A stretch of 64,000 nucleotides of DNA from Rahnella sikkimica. Its GTDB lineage: Bacteria > Pseudomonadota > Gammaproteobacteria > Enterobacterales > Enterobacteriaceae. The notes beneath the pieces are model-generated. The model was not told where the DNA came from. It saw only the letters and a program-made list of their open reading frames with translations, and did no database searches. Shown here in pieces: positions 9,678 through 17,944 of the stretch (position 1 is the first letter of the stretch; each line of letters begins with the position of its first letter). The stretch is from positions 1,240,001-1,304,000 of the forward strand of contig NZ_CP019062.1 of assembly GCF_002951615.1 (NCBI RefSeq). The letters are read 5' to 3'. The position numbers and the translations under genes are program-made.

Positions 9678-11282
9678 TCAGGCCAGGCTTTTCAGCACCG
9701 CGTCCGCCATGCGTAATGCCAGTGCTGTACCGGACAGCGTGGAGTTCACCGTGGAGGCCGACGGCATAATGCCGGTACCGGCAATGAACAGGTTCGGGTG
9801 GTCATGCGTCCGACAGTCGCCATCCACCACAGAATCCTTCGGATCGCTGCCCATGATCATGGTGCCGGTGATGTGCTGGTTGTTGTCGTAAACGCCACGC
9901 TTGCTGTACACCACTTCGGTGCCGCCCATCTCTTTGACGATCTTCTGGAAATCGAGCATTGACTGGTCATAGCCGCGATGTACGTATTCCGGGAATTTGT
10001 AATGGACTTCCAGACGCGGAATGCCCCATTCGTCTTTCTCGGTTTTACTGAGCACCACGCGGTTTTCCGGCTCCGGCAGCATTTCCAGCAGACATTTCAG
10101 CTGGATATAGCGTTCGGACTGAAACGCCAGTTTGTCGTTCAGCGCTTTGCCGTAATACCCCTGACGCACCAGCCGTTCCGTGAGATAACGCACCGGCGAG
10201 GTGTTGGCGACGTCGATACGTAACGCGGAGCGGTCGCTACGGAATTCCCCGTCGCGCAGGTTGTTAATACTGCCCGGTCGCATCGGGCCGCGGCCGAAAT
10301 ACACCGGTTCATCGGCATAGAATTCTACCGAGGTGCCGGGGTGATCCATCAGGTTGCGACCGACCATGCCGGAGCTGTTGGCGATGCCGTCCGGGTATTT
10401 TTCACTGGTGGACATCAGCAGGAGTTTCGGGCTTTCGATGCCGTTGGCGGTCAGAACGAAACGCTTACCGGTGACCTTGTGCGTAACTTTGTCGGCGTCG
10501 AGATAATGCACGGCAACAATTTCGCCGCTGTCGCTGGCTTCAATCTTGTACACCACGGCATTGGCAATCACGCGAACACCGGCTTCGATGGCTTTACGGG
10601 CAGAAATCCCGCCGTGGTACTGCGCATCAATCGGGCAGACCGGCATACAGTTATTGTTGCCACAGCAGGCAGGGCGGCCATCGTAAGGAATGCTGTTGCG
10701 CGCCTGCGGGCCGATACCCAGCACATAGCCAAGTTTTGCAATCCGTTTACTCATGCGGTCAAAACCGTAAGGCAGCGGAATGCCTGGCAGCGGATACGGC
10801 TGAGAACGCGGGGAATCGAGCGCATCGTCACCGGAAACGCCCATCTGAATTTCGGCTTCGGTGTAATACGGTTCCAGATCGTCATAACTGATCGGCCAGT
10901 CGCGCCCGATGCCGTACAGCGTTTTGATTTTCATGTCGTTGGGCAGCAGGCGGAACGCCTGTCCTGCCCAGTGCCAGGTGGTGCCACCGACGCCGCGCAG
11001 GTATTGCGCGGCATACAAATCCGGGCCTTTCTGAATCAGATAGTTGTTATCCTTTGGCTGGAATTTTGGCTGCGGTGCCCAGGGTTTTGGCGGATAGGGC
11101 TCGGTGAAGTCGCCTTTCAGCGGTGACTGACGGAACAGTTCGACCGCTTCGTCACGTTTAATCACCGGACCGGAATCCAGCATCAGCACGGAAACACCGG
11201 CTTTCACCATTTTCAGCGCGGCGAGAGAACCGGCGATACCGGCACCAATGACGACGACGTCAGCATTCAGCGCATCAGCCAT
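9678..11282 (-). CDS. FAD-dependent GMC oxidoreductase, dehydrogenase large subunit
   Basis: This 534-residue catalytic subunit oxidises a sugar acid, polyol or sugar in the periplasm using bound FAD. The N-terminal dinucleotide fold reads DVVVIGAGIAGSLAALK. The C-terminal GMC signature region includes NLFIAGTGIMPSASTVNS. A cysteine-rich segment CCGNNNCMPVCPIDA lies near residue 210, a cluster known from fructose and gluconate dehydrogenase large subunits. The frame is open to 11354, but the ATG at 11282 has a strong GGAGGT site and begins right at the FAD fold. It overlaps the small subunit stop by 8 bases. It has no signal peptide of its own and most likely leaves the cell together with the Tat-targeted small subunit. 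Gluconate, 2-ketogluconate, sorbitol or fructose are all possible substrates. Confidence 0.9.
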   Translation of the reverse strand: MADALNADVVVIGAGIAGSLAALKMVKAGVSVLMLDSGPVIKRDEAVELFRQSPLKGDFTEPYPPKPWAPQPKFQPKDNNYLIQKGPDLYAAQYLRGVGGTTWHWAGQAFRLLPNDMKIKTLYGIGRDWPISYDDLEPYYTEAEIQMGVSGDDALDSPRSQPYPLPGIPLPYGFDRMSKRIAKLGYVLGIGPQARNSIPYDGRPACCGNNNCMPVCPIDAQYHGGISARKAIEAGVRVIANAVVYKIEASDSGEIVAVHYLDADKVTHKVTGKRFVLTANGIESPKLLLMSTSEKYPDGIANSSGMVGRNLMDHPGTSVEFYADEPVYFGRGPMRPGSINNLRDGEFRSDRSALRIDVANTSPVRYLTERLVRQGYYGKALNDKLAFQSERYIQLKCLLEMLPEPENRVVLSKTEKDEWGIPRLEVHYKFPEYVHRGYDQSMLDFQKIVKEMGGTEVVYSKRGVYDNNQHITGTMIMGSDPKDSVVDGDCRTHDHPNLFIAGTGIMPSASTVNSTLSGTALALRMADAVLKSLA

Positions 11283-11829
11283 GAGTGACCTCCGGGGAGT
11301 TTTGTTGCGTTGTGGCCGGTTTGTTGACCCAGAAATTTGGCTCGCCCGGCGCATAGCTCGGCGGCAGCAGGTTATTTTTCAGCAACTGATAGCTGACGAT
11401 ATTTTCGAATCCGATGCATTTCTGGCTGCCGGGCTGGCCGACCACACCGAGATACCAGCCGCTGACCAGTTGCTGATAAAGCTGCGCCAGTTGCGCCGGT
11501 TGTTGTGCCAGCAACTGATGCAGGTCATCGCCAACCACGCCGTCATGGGCGGTGAGAAGGGCGGAAAGGGCGTCGAGCTTGGCATCAAGTTGTTTATCGT
11601 GCAGCCAGCTGTACAGTGCCTGGCCGAGATGTGGCTCCAGCGTTTCCATGCCGGTCAGCTGTTTCGACAGCGTCATAAACCCGGCCGGCAGGGTGATGGC
11701 TGAAGCCAGCGGCGGTGCGGCATGTGCCAGCGTGGCAAATACGCCACCGCCCAGCATCTGGCTGCCGAAACCCGCAGCCAGCATGCCCGCAGTGCCGAGA
11801 ACCATCCGGCGACGAGAGAGATTGATCAT
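11275..11829 (-). CDS. Dehydrogenase small subunit with Tat signal (FAD-SLDH type)
   Basis: A 184-residue small subunit of the sorbitol/fructose/gluconate dehydrogenase type. The N terminus has a twin-arginine motif followed by a hydrophobic core (LSRRRMVLGTAGMLAAGFG), so the folded complex is expected to be exported by Tat, carrying the signal-less large subunit. The C-terminal region GWYLGVVGQPGSQKCIGFEN, followed by PPSYAPGEPNFWVNKP, is the conserved part of the family. The gene overlaps the large subunit start by 8 bases. Small subunits of this kind are needed for assembly and carry no known catalytic residues. Confidence 0.87.
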   Translation of the reverse strand: MINLSRRRMVLGTAGMLAAGFGSQMLGGGVFATLAHAAPPLASAITLPAGFMTLSKQLTGMETLEPHLGQALYSWLHDKQLDAKLDALSALLTAHDGVVGDDLHQLLAQQPAQLAQLYQQLVSGWYLGVVGQPGSQKCIGFENIVSYQLLKNNLLPPSYAPGEPNFWVNKPATTQQNSPEVTHG

Positions 11830-11903
11830 GCTGAAATTCCGTATACGTTCTTAAGCGGTCACGGGCGTGTCCGCCAACAAGAAAGATGAGAGAAACGTGC
11901 CTG

Positions 11904-12380
11904 TTATTTCAGGACGCTGGCCGCTTTTTCAGAAGACTGGTTATCAATATCCTGCTTCGGCGTGCTGACGCCCACGGCACCGACCACTTCACCGTTCAGG
12001 GTCAGCGGGAACCCGCCACCCAGCGCAACTGCGTGCGGAATTGCCAGTACCGTGGTTTCGCCACCGGCCAGACGCTGCATGAATTTCAGCGACGGCGCGT
12101 GATACAGCGCGGAGGTGCGGGCTTTGCCGATAGACGCATCGACACAACCGGCCGGGGAACCGTCGAGGCGCTCGAATGCCAGTAATGAACCAGATGCATC
12201 AACAACGGCAACGCAGCCGGTGCTGTGTTGTCCGGATAGCGTGGATTTCACGCTGTCGATCACTTTTGCCGCCTGGGCGTTATCGAGCTGAGGATGCTCA
12301 GCGGCGAGGGCAGATGTGGCAGAAAACAGCAGTGAGGTGACGCAAAGTAGTGTTTTAGCGGTGTGTTTTTTTACAAACAT
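11904..12380 (-). CDS. Exported GlcG/HbpS-like protein
   Basis: This 158-residue protein starts with a clear Sec signal (TLLCVTSLLFSATSALA, cleavage near residue 26). It is followed by one GlcG/HbpS domain, seen in GCVAVVDASGSLLAFERLDG and ALGGGFPLTLNGEVVGAVGV. Proteins of this family bind heme or sit next to glycolate and alcohol oxidising systems; the exact role is generally unknown. It lies 74 bases upstream of the dehydrogenase small subunit on the same strand with no terminator between them. It is therefore probably the first gene of that operon and may help heme delivery or sensing in the periplasm, which is inference. The start has a good ribosome site (aaggga). Confidence 0.82.
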   Translation of the reverse strand: MFVKKHTAKTLLCVTSLLFSATSALAAEHPQLDNAQAAKVIDSVKSTLSGQHSTGCVAVVDASGSLLAFERLDGSPAGCVDASIGKARTSALYHAPSLKFMQRLAGGETTVLAIPHAVALGGGFPLTLNGEVVGAVGVSTPKQDIDNQSSEKAASVLK

Positions 12381-12769
12381 AGACTCATCCCTTGTAACGA
12401 TTGCAACAACATTGCCTTGAAAGTGTTTTGAATAAAATGACTAAAAATAAATAGGTTAAAAGCGGATAACGGTGCCGGGCTGAACATTTTTCGATGTTTC
12501 TTAATGCCACAACGAGGAAAGTGTTATTGCTTTTTGTTTCGTGGATGTTAATTCAATTAACAAAACAGCAGAAGTGACGGTTGCGGTGCGTAACTAATTC
12601 TTACAGGGATTTTTTGGCGATATTTTCGTCAGAACGGGCTGGCAAGCCTTACAGAGTAAGGAGTGAACATTTTGTGCTTATATGTACCAGATGATCCATT
12701 ATATTGGCGGGATGTGACCGGGTTAACAAAAAGCCTTCCATGAGGAAGGCTTTGTCGGTCGTGAAGGGA
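12381..12769. other. Gene-free stretch upstream of the dehydrogenase cluster
   Basis: 389 bases without a supported gene. It should hold the promoter of the leftward dehydrogenase operon, and it holds the terminator of the leftward peptide operon at 12730-12753. I see no confident -35/-10 pair or operator. Confidence 0.5.
12730..12753 (-). terminator. Terminator of the peptide-utilisation operon
   Basis: A perfect 10-base stem (aaagccttcc / ggaaggcttt) with a 4-base loop, followed on the minus strand by a T-rich tail. It lies 17 bases after the D-aminopeptidase stop. Confidence 0.92.
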
Positions 12770-14329
12770 TTACTTCGCGGGTTGCCAGCTGCTGCGGCAT
12801 TCGTCACGGTGAAAATTCAGCACGCGGCTGCGGTTTGAAACCAGCCTGACGCTGTAACCCTGAAAGTAGAGGCAGAAGTTTTTCTTCCACGGGCCATCGG
12901 GGAGTTCGACCAGCAAACGGCCTGCGCCCAGCGACGTCAGTTGCCCGCAGGTGCGTAAGGTGCCGACGCCCATTTTGAGCTGATCGCCTTCAATATCAAA
13001 CGCGGCTTTTGATTCCGGGTGATACCAGCGTCCCTGAACCATTTTCAGGCAGTCATTCGGTTCGACCGGCGTGAAATATCGCGGCGCATGGCCGATTTTG
13101 CCCTGAATCGCCTTGCCATCCCAGCGCAAACGCATCGGCATATGCGCGGAAAGCGTAACCGCTTCTCCGGCATCTTCGCCCTGATACAAATTGTCGGCAG
13201 AGCCGAGATAACTGGCGGTGCCCTTGCTGACTTTCAGCCAGTACGGCTCGGCGGTGCTGGCATAAAGACCGTCCGGCAGCGCGTTGCTGCGCGGCGGTAA
13301 TGGCGCGGCGAGCAGGGCGGACATCACCTCCAGCGCGTGAGTATAAGCGGTCGTATCTTCGCGGTTAGAGACCAGCGCCACGCCTACGTCCAGTTCAGGA
13401 TGCAGCAGGAAATAGGTTTTGTAACCGGCGTGAGAACCGCCGTGGCCGTAAACCGTATGTTCGCCGATTCTGGAAGAGGTGGTGCCCAATCCGTAAGCCG
13501 AGGGAATATCACCGTACAGATAACGCGGTTCCGTGAGGGTTTTCAGCACGCCCGCGCCGGGACCGGTGTTGCTGAGTAAACTTTGCAGCCAGACGCTCAG
13601 TGAACGCACGCTGCCGGTCACGCTGCCGGACGCGGAAAGATGCAGACCGGCGACGGCGGTTTTCCAGCCGGTTGCGTCCTGCCAGTATCCCGGCACCAGC
13701 CCCGGAACGATATCGAACCAGGTTTCCGGCGCATGGAAAGCAATGTCCAGCGGCTGCGCGATATGCTTTTGCAGCAGGTCTTCGAACAGAATGCCTTTTT
13801 GTTTCAGGATTTCCTCAACCAGCCGGTAGCCGGTGTTGCTGTAAGAAATCTCGGTGCCCGCCGGGAAATTCAGCGCGCCGTCCTGCGCCAGAAAATCCAT
13901 GATCGCCCCGGCTTCGCTGACGTTATAAACCGATACGCCCAGCAGCGATAAGGTTTCACGCACGTCCGGCAAACCGCCGGTCATGTCCAGCGCCTGACCT
14001 ATCGTCACTTGTGCCATCGGGGCTTTTAACTGGGGTAAATACTGGCCGAGGGTATCGCTGAGGGAAAGTCCTGCATCGCTGCGAAGCAGTGCCAGAGTGG
14101 CAAAAATATGTTTGGTGACGGAGGCATAACGCACGACGGCATCCACGCTGAAAGGCTCTGCCGTGGTCAGGTTCGACAGGCCGCCGCAAGCGTGACCGCG
14201 TAACGTTTTGCTGTCGAAGAGGGTAATTGCGCCGCCCGGTTCACCGGGTTTATTCCATGTTTCAGTGATGCGTTTTGCTGTCGTTTCAGCCGCCTGCCAC
14301 TGTAATGCAGACTGTGCGGTGGATGTCAT
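12770..14329 (-). CDS. D-aminopeptidase-like serine hydrolase (beta-lactamase fold)
   Basis: This 519-residue cytosolic protein (no signal peptide) resembles the D-aminopeptidase DAP of Ochrobactrum in size and layout. An N-terminal penicillin-binding/beta-lactamase domain of about 330 residues is followed by two C-terminal beta-barrel domains. The nucleophile motif is SVTK (Ser70, Lys73 from the chosen start), with YSN near residue 160 and GHGGSHAG near 290 as the third motif. DAP removes N-terminal D-residues from peptides. The frame also has an ATG two codons earlier, but the taggag site is correctly spaced only from 14329. It lies 78 bases downstream of five overlapping peptide-transporter genes and before a terminator, so it likely processes the imported peptides. 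A different esterase or peptidase specificity remains possible. Confidence 0.8.
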   Translation of the reverse strand: MTSTAQSALQWQAAETTAKRITETWNKPGEPGGAITLFDSKTLRGHACGGLSNLTTAEPFSVDAVVRYASVTKHIFATLALLRSDAGLSLSDTLGQYLPQLKAPMAQVTIGQALDMTGGLPDVRETLSLLGVSVYNVSEAGAIMDFLAQDGALNFPAGTEISYSNTGYRLVEEILKQKGILFEDLLQKHIAQPLDIAFHAPETWFDIVPGLVPGYWQDATGWKTAVAGLHLSASGSVTGSVRSLSVWLQSLLSNTGPGAGVLKTLTEPRYLYGDIPSAYGLGTTSSRIGEHTVYGHGGSHAGYKTYFLLHPELDVGVALVSNREDTTAYTHALEVMSALLAAPLPPRSNALPDGLYASTAEPYWLKVSKGTASYLGSADNLYQGEDAGEAVTLSAHMPMRLRWDGKAIQGKIGHAPRYFTPVEPNDCLKMVQGRWYHPESKAAFDIEGDQLKMGVGTLRTCGQLTSLGAGRLLVELPDGPWKKNFCLYFQGYSVRLVSNRSRVLNFHRDECRSSWQPAK

Positions 14330-14407
14330 CAACATCTCCTAATTTGTCTATCAGTGAATAAGATGGGCAGCCCTGACTGCCCGTGGTAACCGAAACAGCC
14401 GACCGGG

Positions 14408-15181
14408 CTATTCGGGCTCCTCTAAACTGAGACTTAACGATCTTAATTCTGCTGTGTGCGGATGGGTGACGTTGCCTGTCCGCAAATCGTCGGCACTCAG
14501 AAGCTCGACCATTTCACCACCAATCATGACGCCAATGCTGGTGCAAAGATGCGCAACGACGGCCAGATTGTGGCTGACCAGAATATACGTCAGTTTCCGC
14601 CGCTCACGCAGATCGCTCAGCAGGTTCAGAATTTCGGCCTGAACCGAGACGTCCAGTGCGGACGTCGGTTCATCGAGCAGGAGAATTTCCGGTTCTGAAA
14701 TCATCGCCCGTGCAATCGCCACGCGCTGGCGCTGTCCGCCGGAAAGCTGGTGCGGGAAACGAAAACGTACCGCCTGCGGAAGCCCGACTTCGGCCAGCGC
14801 GTCAGTAATGCGCTTTTCGATATTCAGGAAACCGTGAACGATCAGCGGTTCGCTCAGGATCCGGTCAATGGTCTGTCGCGGATGCAGCGAGCCATACGGA
14901 TCCTGAAAAACCATCTGCACGCGGCGGAAAAATCGTTTCTGCCGCACCGGCATCTGATCTTCGCCGCCAATCACCATTTCACCCGACCACGACTGATTCA
15001 GCCCGGCCAGCGCGCGTAAGATAGTGGATTTTCCCGAGCCGCTTTCGCCGACAATGCCAAAGCACTCGCCGGGTGCCACGCTGAAACTGACGCCTTTGAC
15101 CACTTCAGTGTCGCCAAACGCAATGCGCAGGTTATTGAGGATGATCTTGCTGTTGTCTAAATAAGGGGATTCGACTGTCAT
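14408..15181 (-). CDS. Peptide ABC importer ATPase, DppF type
   Basis: A 257-residue ATP-binding subunit of a dipeptide/oligopeptide/nickel-type importer at the inner face of the membrane. It has Walker [10 protein letters not shown] near residue 46, the signature [14 protein letters not shown] near 146, and Walker [14 protein letters not shown] just after. It overlaps the preceding ATPase gene by 4 bases (ATGA). It is shorter than E. coli DppF (334 residues), ending soon after the nucleotide-binding domain without the extended C-terminal region many DppF proteins have. The pair with the next gene upstream is the usual two-ATPase arrangement of the family. Confidence 0.9.
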   Translation of the reverse strand: MTVESPYLDNSKIILNNLRIAFGDTEVVKGVSFSVAPGECFGIVGESGSGKSTILRALAGLNQSWSGEMVIGGEDQMPVRQKRFFRRVQMVFQDPYGSLHPRQTIDRILSEPLIVHGFLNIEKRITDALAEVGLPQAVRFRFPHQLSGGQRQRVAIARAMISEPEILLLDEPTSALDVSVQAEILNLLSDLRERRKLTYILVSHNLAVVAHLCTSIGVMIGGEMVELLSADDLRTGNVTHPHTAELRSLSLSLEEPE

Positions 15182-16011
15182 GAGGTTTTCCAGGCTTCAT
15201 CACGCACCAGCACCGGCAGTCTGTCACGCGGATGTTTCAGCGATGGCAGGCACTCCAGCAGCCCGCGCGTGTAGGGATGTTGGGCTTTCAGCAAGTCGCC
15301 GGCCTGTAAGGTTTCGACGATACGACCCGCGTACATGACCGCCACGCGGTCGCAAAATTTCGAGACCAGCGGCAAATCGTGGCTGATCAGAATCAGGCCC
15401 ATGCCACGGCTGGACACCAGATCATCGAGCAACCGCAAGATTTCCGCCTGAACGGTGGCATCGAGCGCACTGGTCGGTTCGTCGGCAATCATCAGCTCCG
15501 GATCCGGTGCCAGCATCATGGCAATCATGACGCGCTGGCCCATTCCGCCGGACACTTCATGCGCGTAACGTTGCGCCACTTTGTGCGGCTCACGGATTTT
15601 GACCTGATCGAGCAGTTCAATGGCGGCGTTCATCGCCTGTTTGTTCGAGCCACCTTTGTGCGTCTGCCAGGCTTCGGCCACCTGTTTGCCCACCGGCATC
15701 ACCGGATTGAGTGAGTATTTCGGATCCTGAAGGATAAAACCGACGCGCTTTCCGCGTATCTGGCGCATCTGTTTTTCGCTGGCGTTACGTAAATCAATAC
15801 CGTCGAAAGAGAGCGTTTCCGCGCGGCATTTCGCGCTGGACGGCAGCAGGTTCATCAGACAGCGCGCGGTCAGGGATTTCCCCGAACCGCTTTCGCCAAC
15901 AATACCGAACTTTTCCTTGCCCAGAGACAATGAAACGCCGCGAACGGCATCGAAACTGCCGCTGTTGGTCTGGAAGGTAATATGCAGATCTTTGATATCA
16001 ACCAGCATCAT
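15178..16011 (-). CDS. Peptide ABC importer ATPase, DppD type
   Basis: The second ATP-binding subunit of the importer, 277 residues. Walker A is [11 protein letters not shown] near residue 38, the signature reads VSGGMGQRVMIAMM, and Walker B is [13 protein letters not shown]. The C-terminal stretch HPYTRGLLECLPSL is typical of DppD/OppD proteins. The gene overlaps its neighbours on both sides by 4 bases, giving tight translational coupling in the order binding protein, two permeases, two ATPases. E. coli DppD is longer (327 residues), so this copy has a shortened C terminus. Confidence 0.9.
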   Translation of the reverse strand: MMLVDIKDLHITFQTNSGSFDAVRGVSLSLGKEKFGIVGESGSGKSLTARCLMNLLPSSAKCRAETLSFDGIDLRNASEKQMRQIRGKRVGFILQDPKYSLNPVMPVGKQVAEAWQTHKGGSNKQAMNAAIELLDQVKIREPHKVAQRYAHEVSGGMGQRVMIAMMLAPDPELMIADEPTSALDATVQAEILRLLDDLVSSRGMGLILISHDLPLVSKFCDRVAVMYAGRIVETLQAGDLLKAQHPYTRGLLECLPSLKHPRDRLPVLVRDEAWKTS

Positions 16012-16934
16012 TTCTCCTTAGGATCGAGGACGTCGCGCAGCCCGTCGCCGAGGAAGTTAAACGCCAGAGACGTCACGAAAATGGCAACCGCCGGAATTAA
16101 CGGCACCCACCATTCGCTGAACAGGAAACGGCGTGCGGTCGCAATCATCGCGCCCCATTCCGGCGACGGCGGTTGTGCGCCCATGCCTAGGAATCCGAGG
16201 CTGGCGGCGGTGATAATGATCGAACTCATGTCCAGCGTGATGCGCACGACCAGACTCGGCACGCACAGCGGCATGATGTGGCGCAGCACAATGCGGGCGG
16301 GCGTTGCACCGGTCAGGCGGCAGGCGGCAATGTAATCCGTGCCGCGCACCTGCATGGTTTCGGCGCGCGCCAGACGGGCATACGGCGGCCAGGCGGTGAG
16401 GGCGATGGCAAGAATGGCGCTTTCGATGCCGGGCCTGAGCGCCGCCACGAAAGCCAGCGCCAGGATCAGGCGCGGGAAGGCGAGAAAAATGTCGGTAATG
16501 CGCATCAGAATGCGATCCAGCAATCCTCCGGCGTAGCCCGCGACACAACCGATCAGCAGGCCAACCGGCGCGACAATGGCCACGACGATAATCACCATGC
16601 CCAGCGTGATGCGTCCGCCGTACAGAATACGGCTCAGCGTATCGCGGCCCAGTTCATCGGTGCCCAGCCAGTGCAGGGACGACGGTTTCGCCAGACGGTG
16701 TGCCAGATCCTGCGCACCCGGATCATAGCTGGTCAGCCACGGCGCACAGAGTGAAATCAGCAACACCACCAGCACGGTAAACAGGCCGGTGATCGCCAGT
16801 GGATTTTTGCGCAGGCCGAGCCAGATACGGTATCTGCGCCCCCAGACCGCCTGCGTGCGGGTGTGCGGCGTATCCGCCAGCAGCCAGGCGCGGCTGCCTG
16901 CGCGGGGTTGTGGTGTGACAGGGAGAGTGCTCAT
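16008..16934 (-). CDS. Peptide ABC importer permease, DppC type
   Basis: A 308-residue inner-membrane permease. After a cytosolic N terminus of about 40 residues comes a first membrane segment (LAITGLFTVLVVLLISLCAP), the family motif LGTDELGRDTLSR, and five further segments. The inner-membrane EAA-type loop for ATPase contact is near residue 200 (AACRLTGATPARIVLRHIM). The end LGDGLRDVLDPKEK is typical of DppC/OppC. It overlaps the DppB-type and DppD-type genes by 4 bases each. Confidence 0.91.
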   Translation of the reverse strand: MSTLPVTPQPRAGSRAWLLADTPHTRTQAVWGRRYRIWLGLRKNPLAITGLFTVLVVLLISLCAPWLTSYDPGAQDLAHRLAKPSSLHWLGTDELGRDTLSRILYGGRITLGMVIIVVAIVAPVGLLIGCVAGYAGGLLDRILMRITDIFLAFPRLILALAFVAALRPGIESAILAIALTAWPPYARLARAETMQVRGTDYIAACRLTGATPARIVLRHIMPLCVPSLVVRITLDMSSIIITAASLGFLGMGAQPPSPEWGAMIATARRFLFSEWWVPLIPAVAIFVTSLAFNFLGDGLRDVLDPKEK

Positions 16935-17944
16935 GATACGCGGGGATCCAATAGTCGGTAGAGAAGGTCGGCCAGCAGGTTAAGCAGCACATAAATGGCA
17001 CCAATCAGCAAGGTGGAGCCGATGACCGGATTCATATCGGCGTTCATTAATGACACGGTGAGATATTGCCCGAGGCCCGGCCACGAGAAGACGTTTTCCG
17101 TCACCACAGCACCCTCGAGTAAACCGGCATAAGTCAGGGCCAGAACGGTAATCAGCTGTACGCCCACGGTCGGAAATGCGTGCTTCCAGATGACGCGCTG
17201 TGCTGACAGCCCTTTGGCGCGGGCGGTGATGACGTATTCTCCGCCGAGCGCGTTGAGCATGAAAGTGCGGGTCATTCGCGTGATGTAGGCCATGCTGAAA
17301 TACGCGAGGATCAGAACCGGCTGAACCATGTGCGCCAGCGCATCCCGGAACGCGCCCATATCACCTGCGAGCAGGGAATCGACCGTCAGTAAACCGGTGA
17401 CCTGCGGGATCATATCCTGATAGATGATGTCCTGACGGCCCGGACCGGGGGCGATGCCTAACACAGAGTAGAAAATCAGCAGACTGAGCAGCGCGAGCAC
17501 GAACACCGGCAGCGAGTGACCGGCCAGACACACCACGCGGATGGTCTGGTCAATCCAGCTTCCCTGACGCGTTGCCGCCCAGACGCCCAGCGGAATTCCG
17601 ACAATGGCCGCAATAATAATCGCCGCCGTGGCCAGTTCGAGCGTGGCCGGGAAGAAACGTGCGATATCCGTGGTGACCAGATTGGACGTCAGGGCCGACC
17701 GGCCTAAATCACCGTGAAAGACCTGACTGATGTAGTGAAAGAACTGCATCCAGAGGGGCTGATCCAGCCCCATTTCATGACGAACCCGTTCGACGACTGC
17801 CTGCGGTGCATTGTCGCCCACCGCAGCCAGAACCGGATCTGTCGGCATGACGCGACCGATAAAGAAAGTCACCACCGACAGACCAAACAAAGTAAGACAA
17901 ACGCTGATGCAGGTACTCAGAAATCCATTGAGTCTCTTGCTCAC
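16931..17944 (-). CDS. Peptide ABC importer permease, DppB type
   Basis: A 337-residue inner-membrane permease with the first segment near residues 10-30 and five more from residue 95 on. The DppB family features are visible: MGLDQPLWMQFFHYIS before the second segment, and TRTFMLNALGGEYVITARAK leading to the cytosolic coupling loop. It pairs with the DppC-type permease, overlapping it by 4 bases, and overlaps the binding-protein gene by 4 bases. Substrate class (di- or oligopeptide) is set by the binding protein and cannot be fixed here. Confidence 0.91.
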   Translation of the reverse strand: MSKRLNGFLSTCISVCLTLFGLSVVTFFIGRVMPTDPVLAAVGDNAPQAVVERVRHEMGLDQPLWMQFFHYISQVFHGDLGRSALTSNLVTTDIARFFPATLELATAAIIIAAIVGIPLGVWAATRQGSWIDQTIRVVCLAGHSLPVFVLALLSLLIFYSVLGIAPGPGRQDIIYQDMIPQVTGLLTVDSLLAGDMGAFRDALAHMVQPVLILAYFSMAYITRMTRTFMLNALGGEYVITARAKGLSAQRVIWKHAFPTVGVQLITVLALTYAGLLEGAVVTENVFSWPGLGQYLTVSLMNADMNPVIGSTLLIGAIYVLLNLLADLLYRLLDPRVS

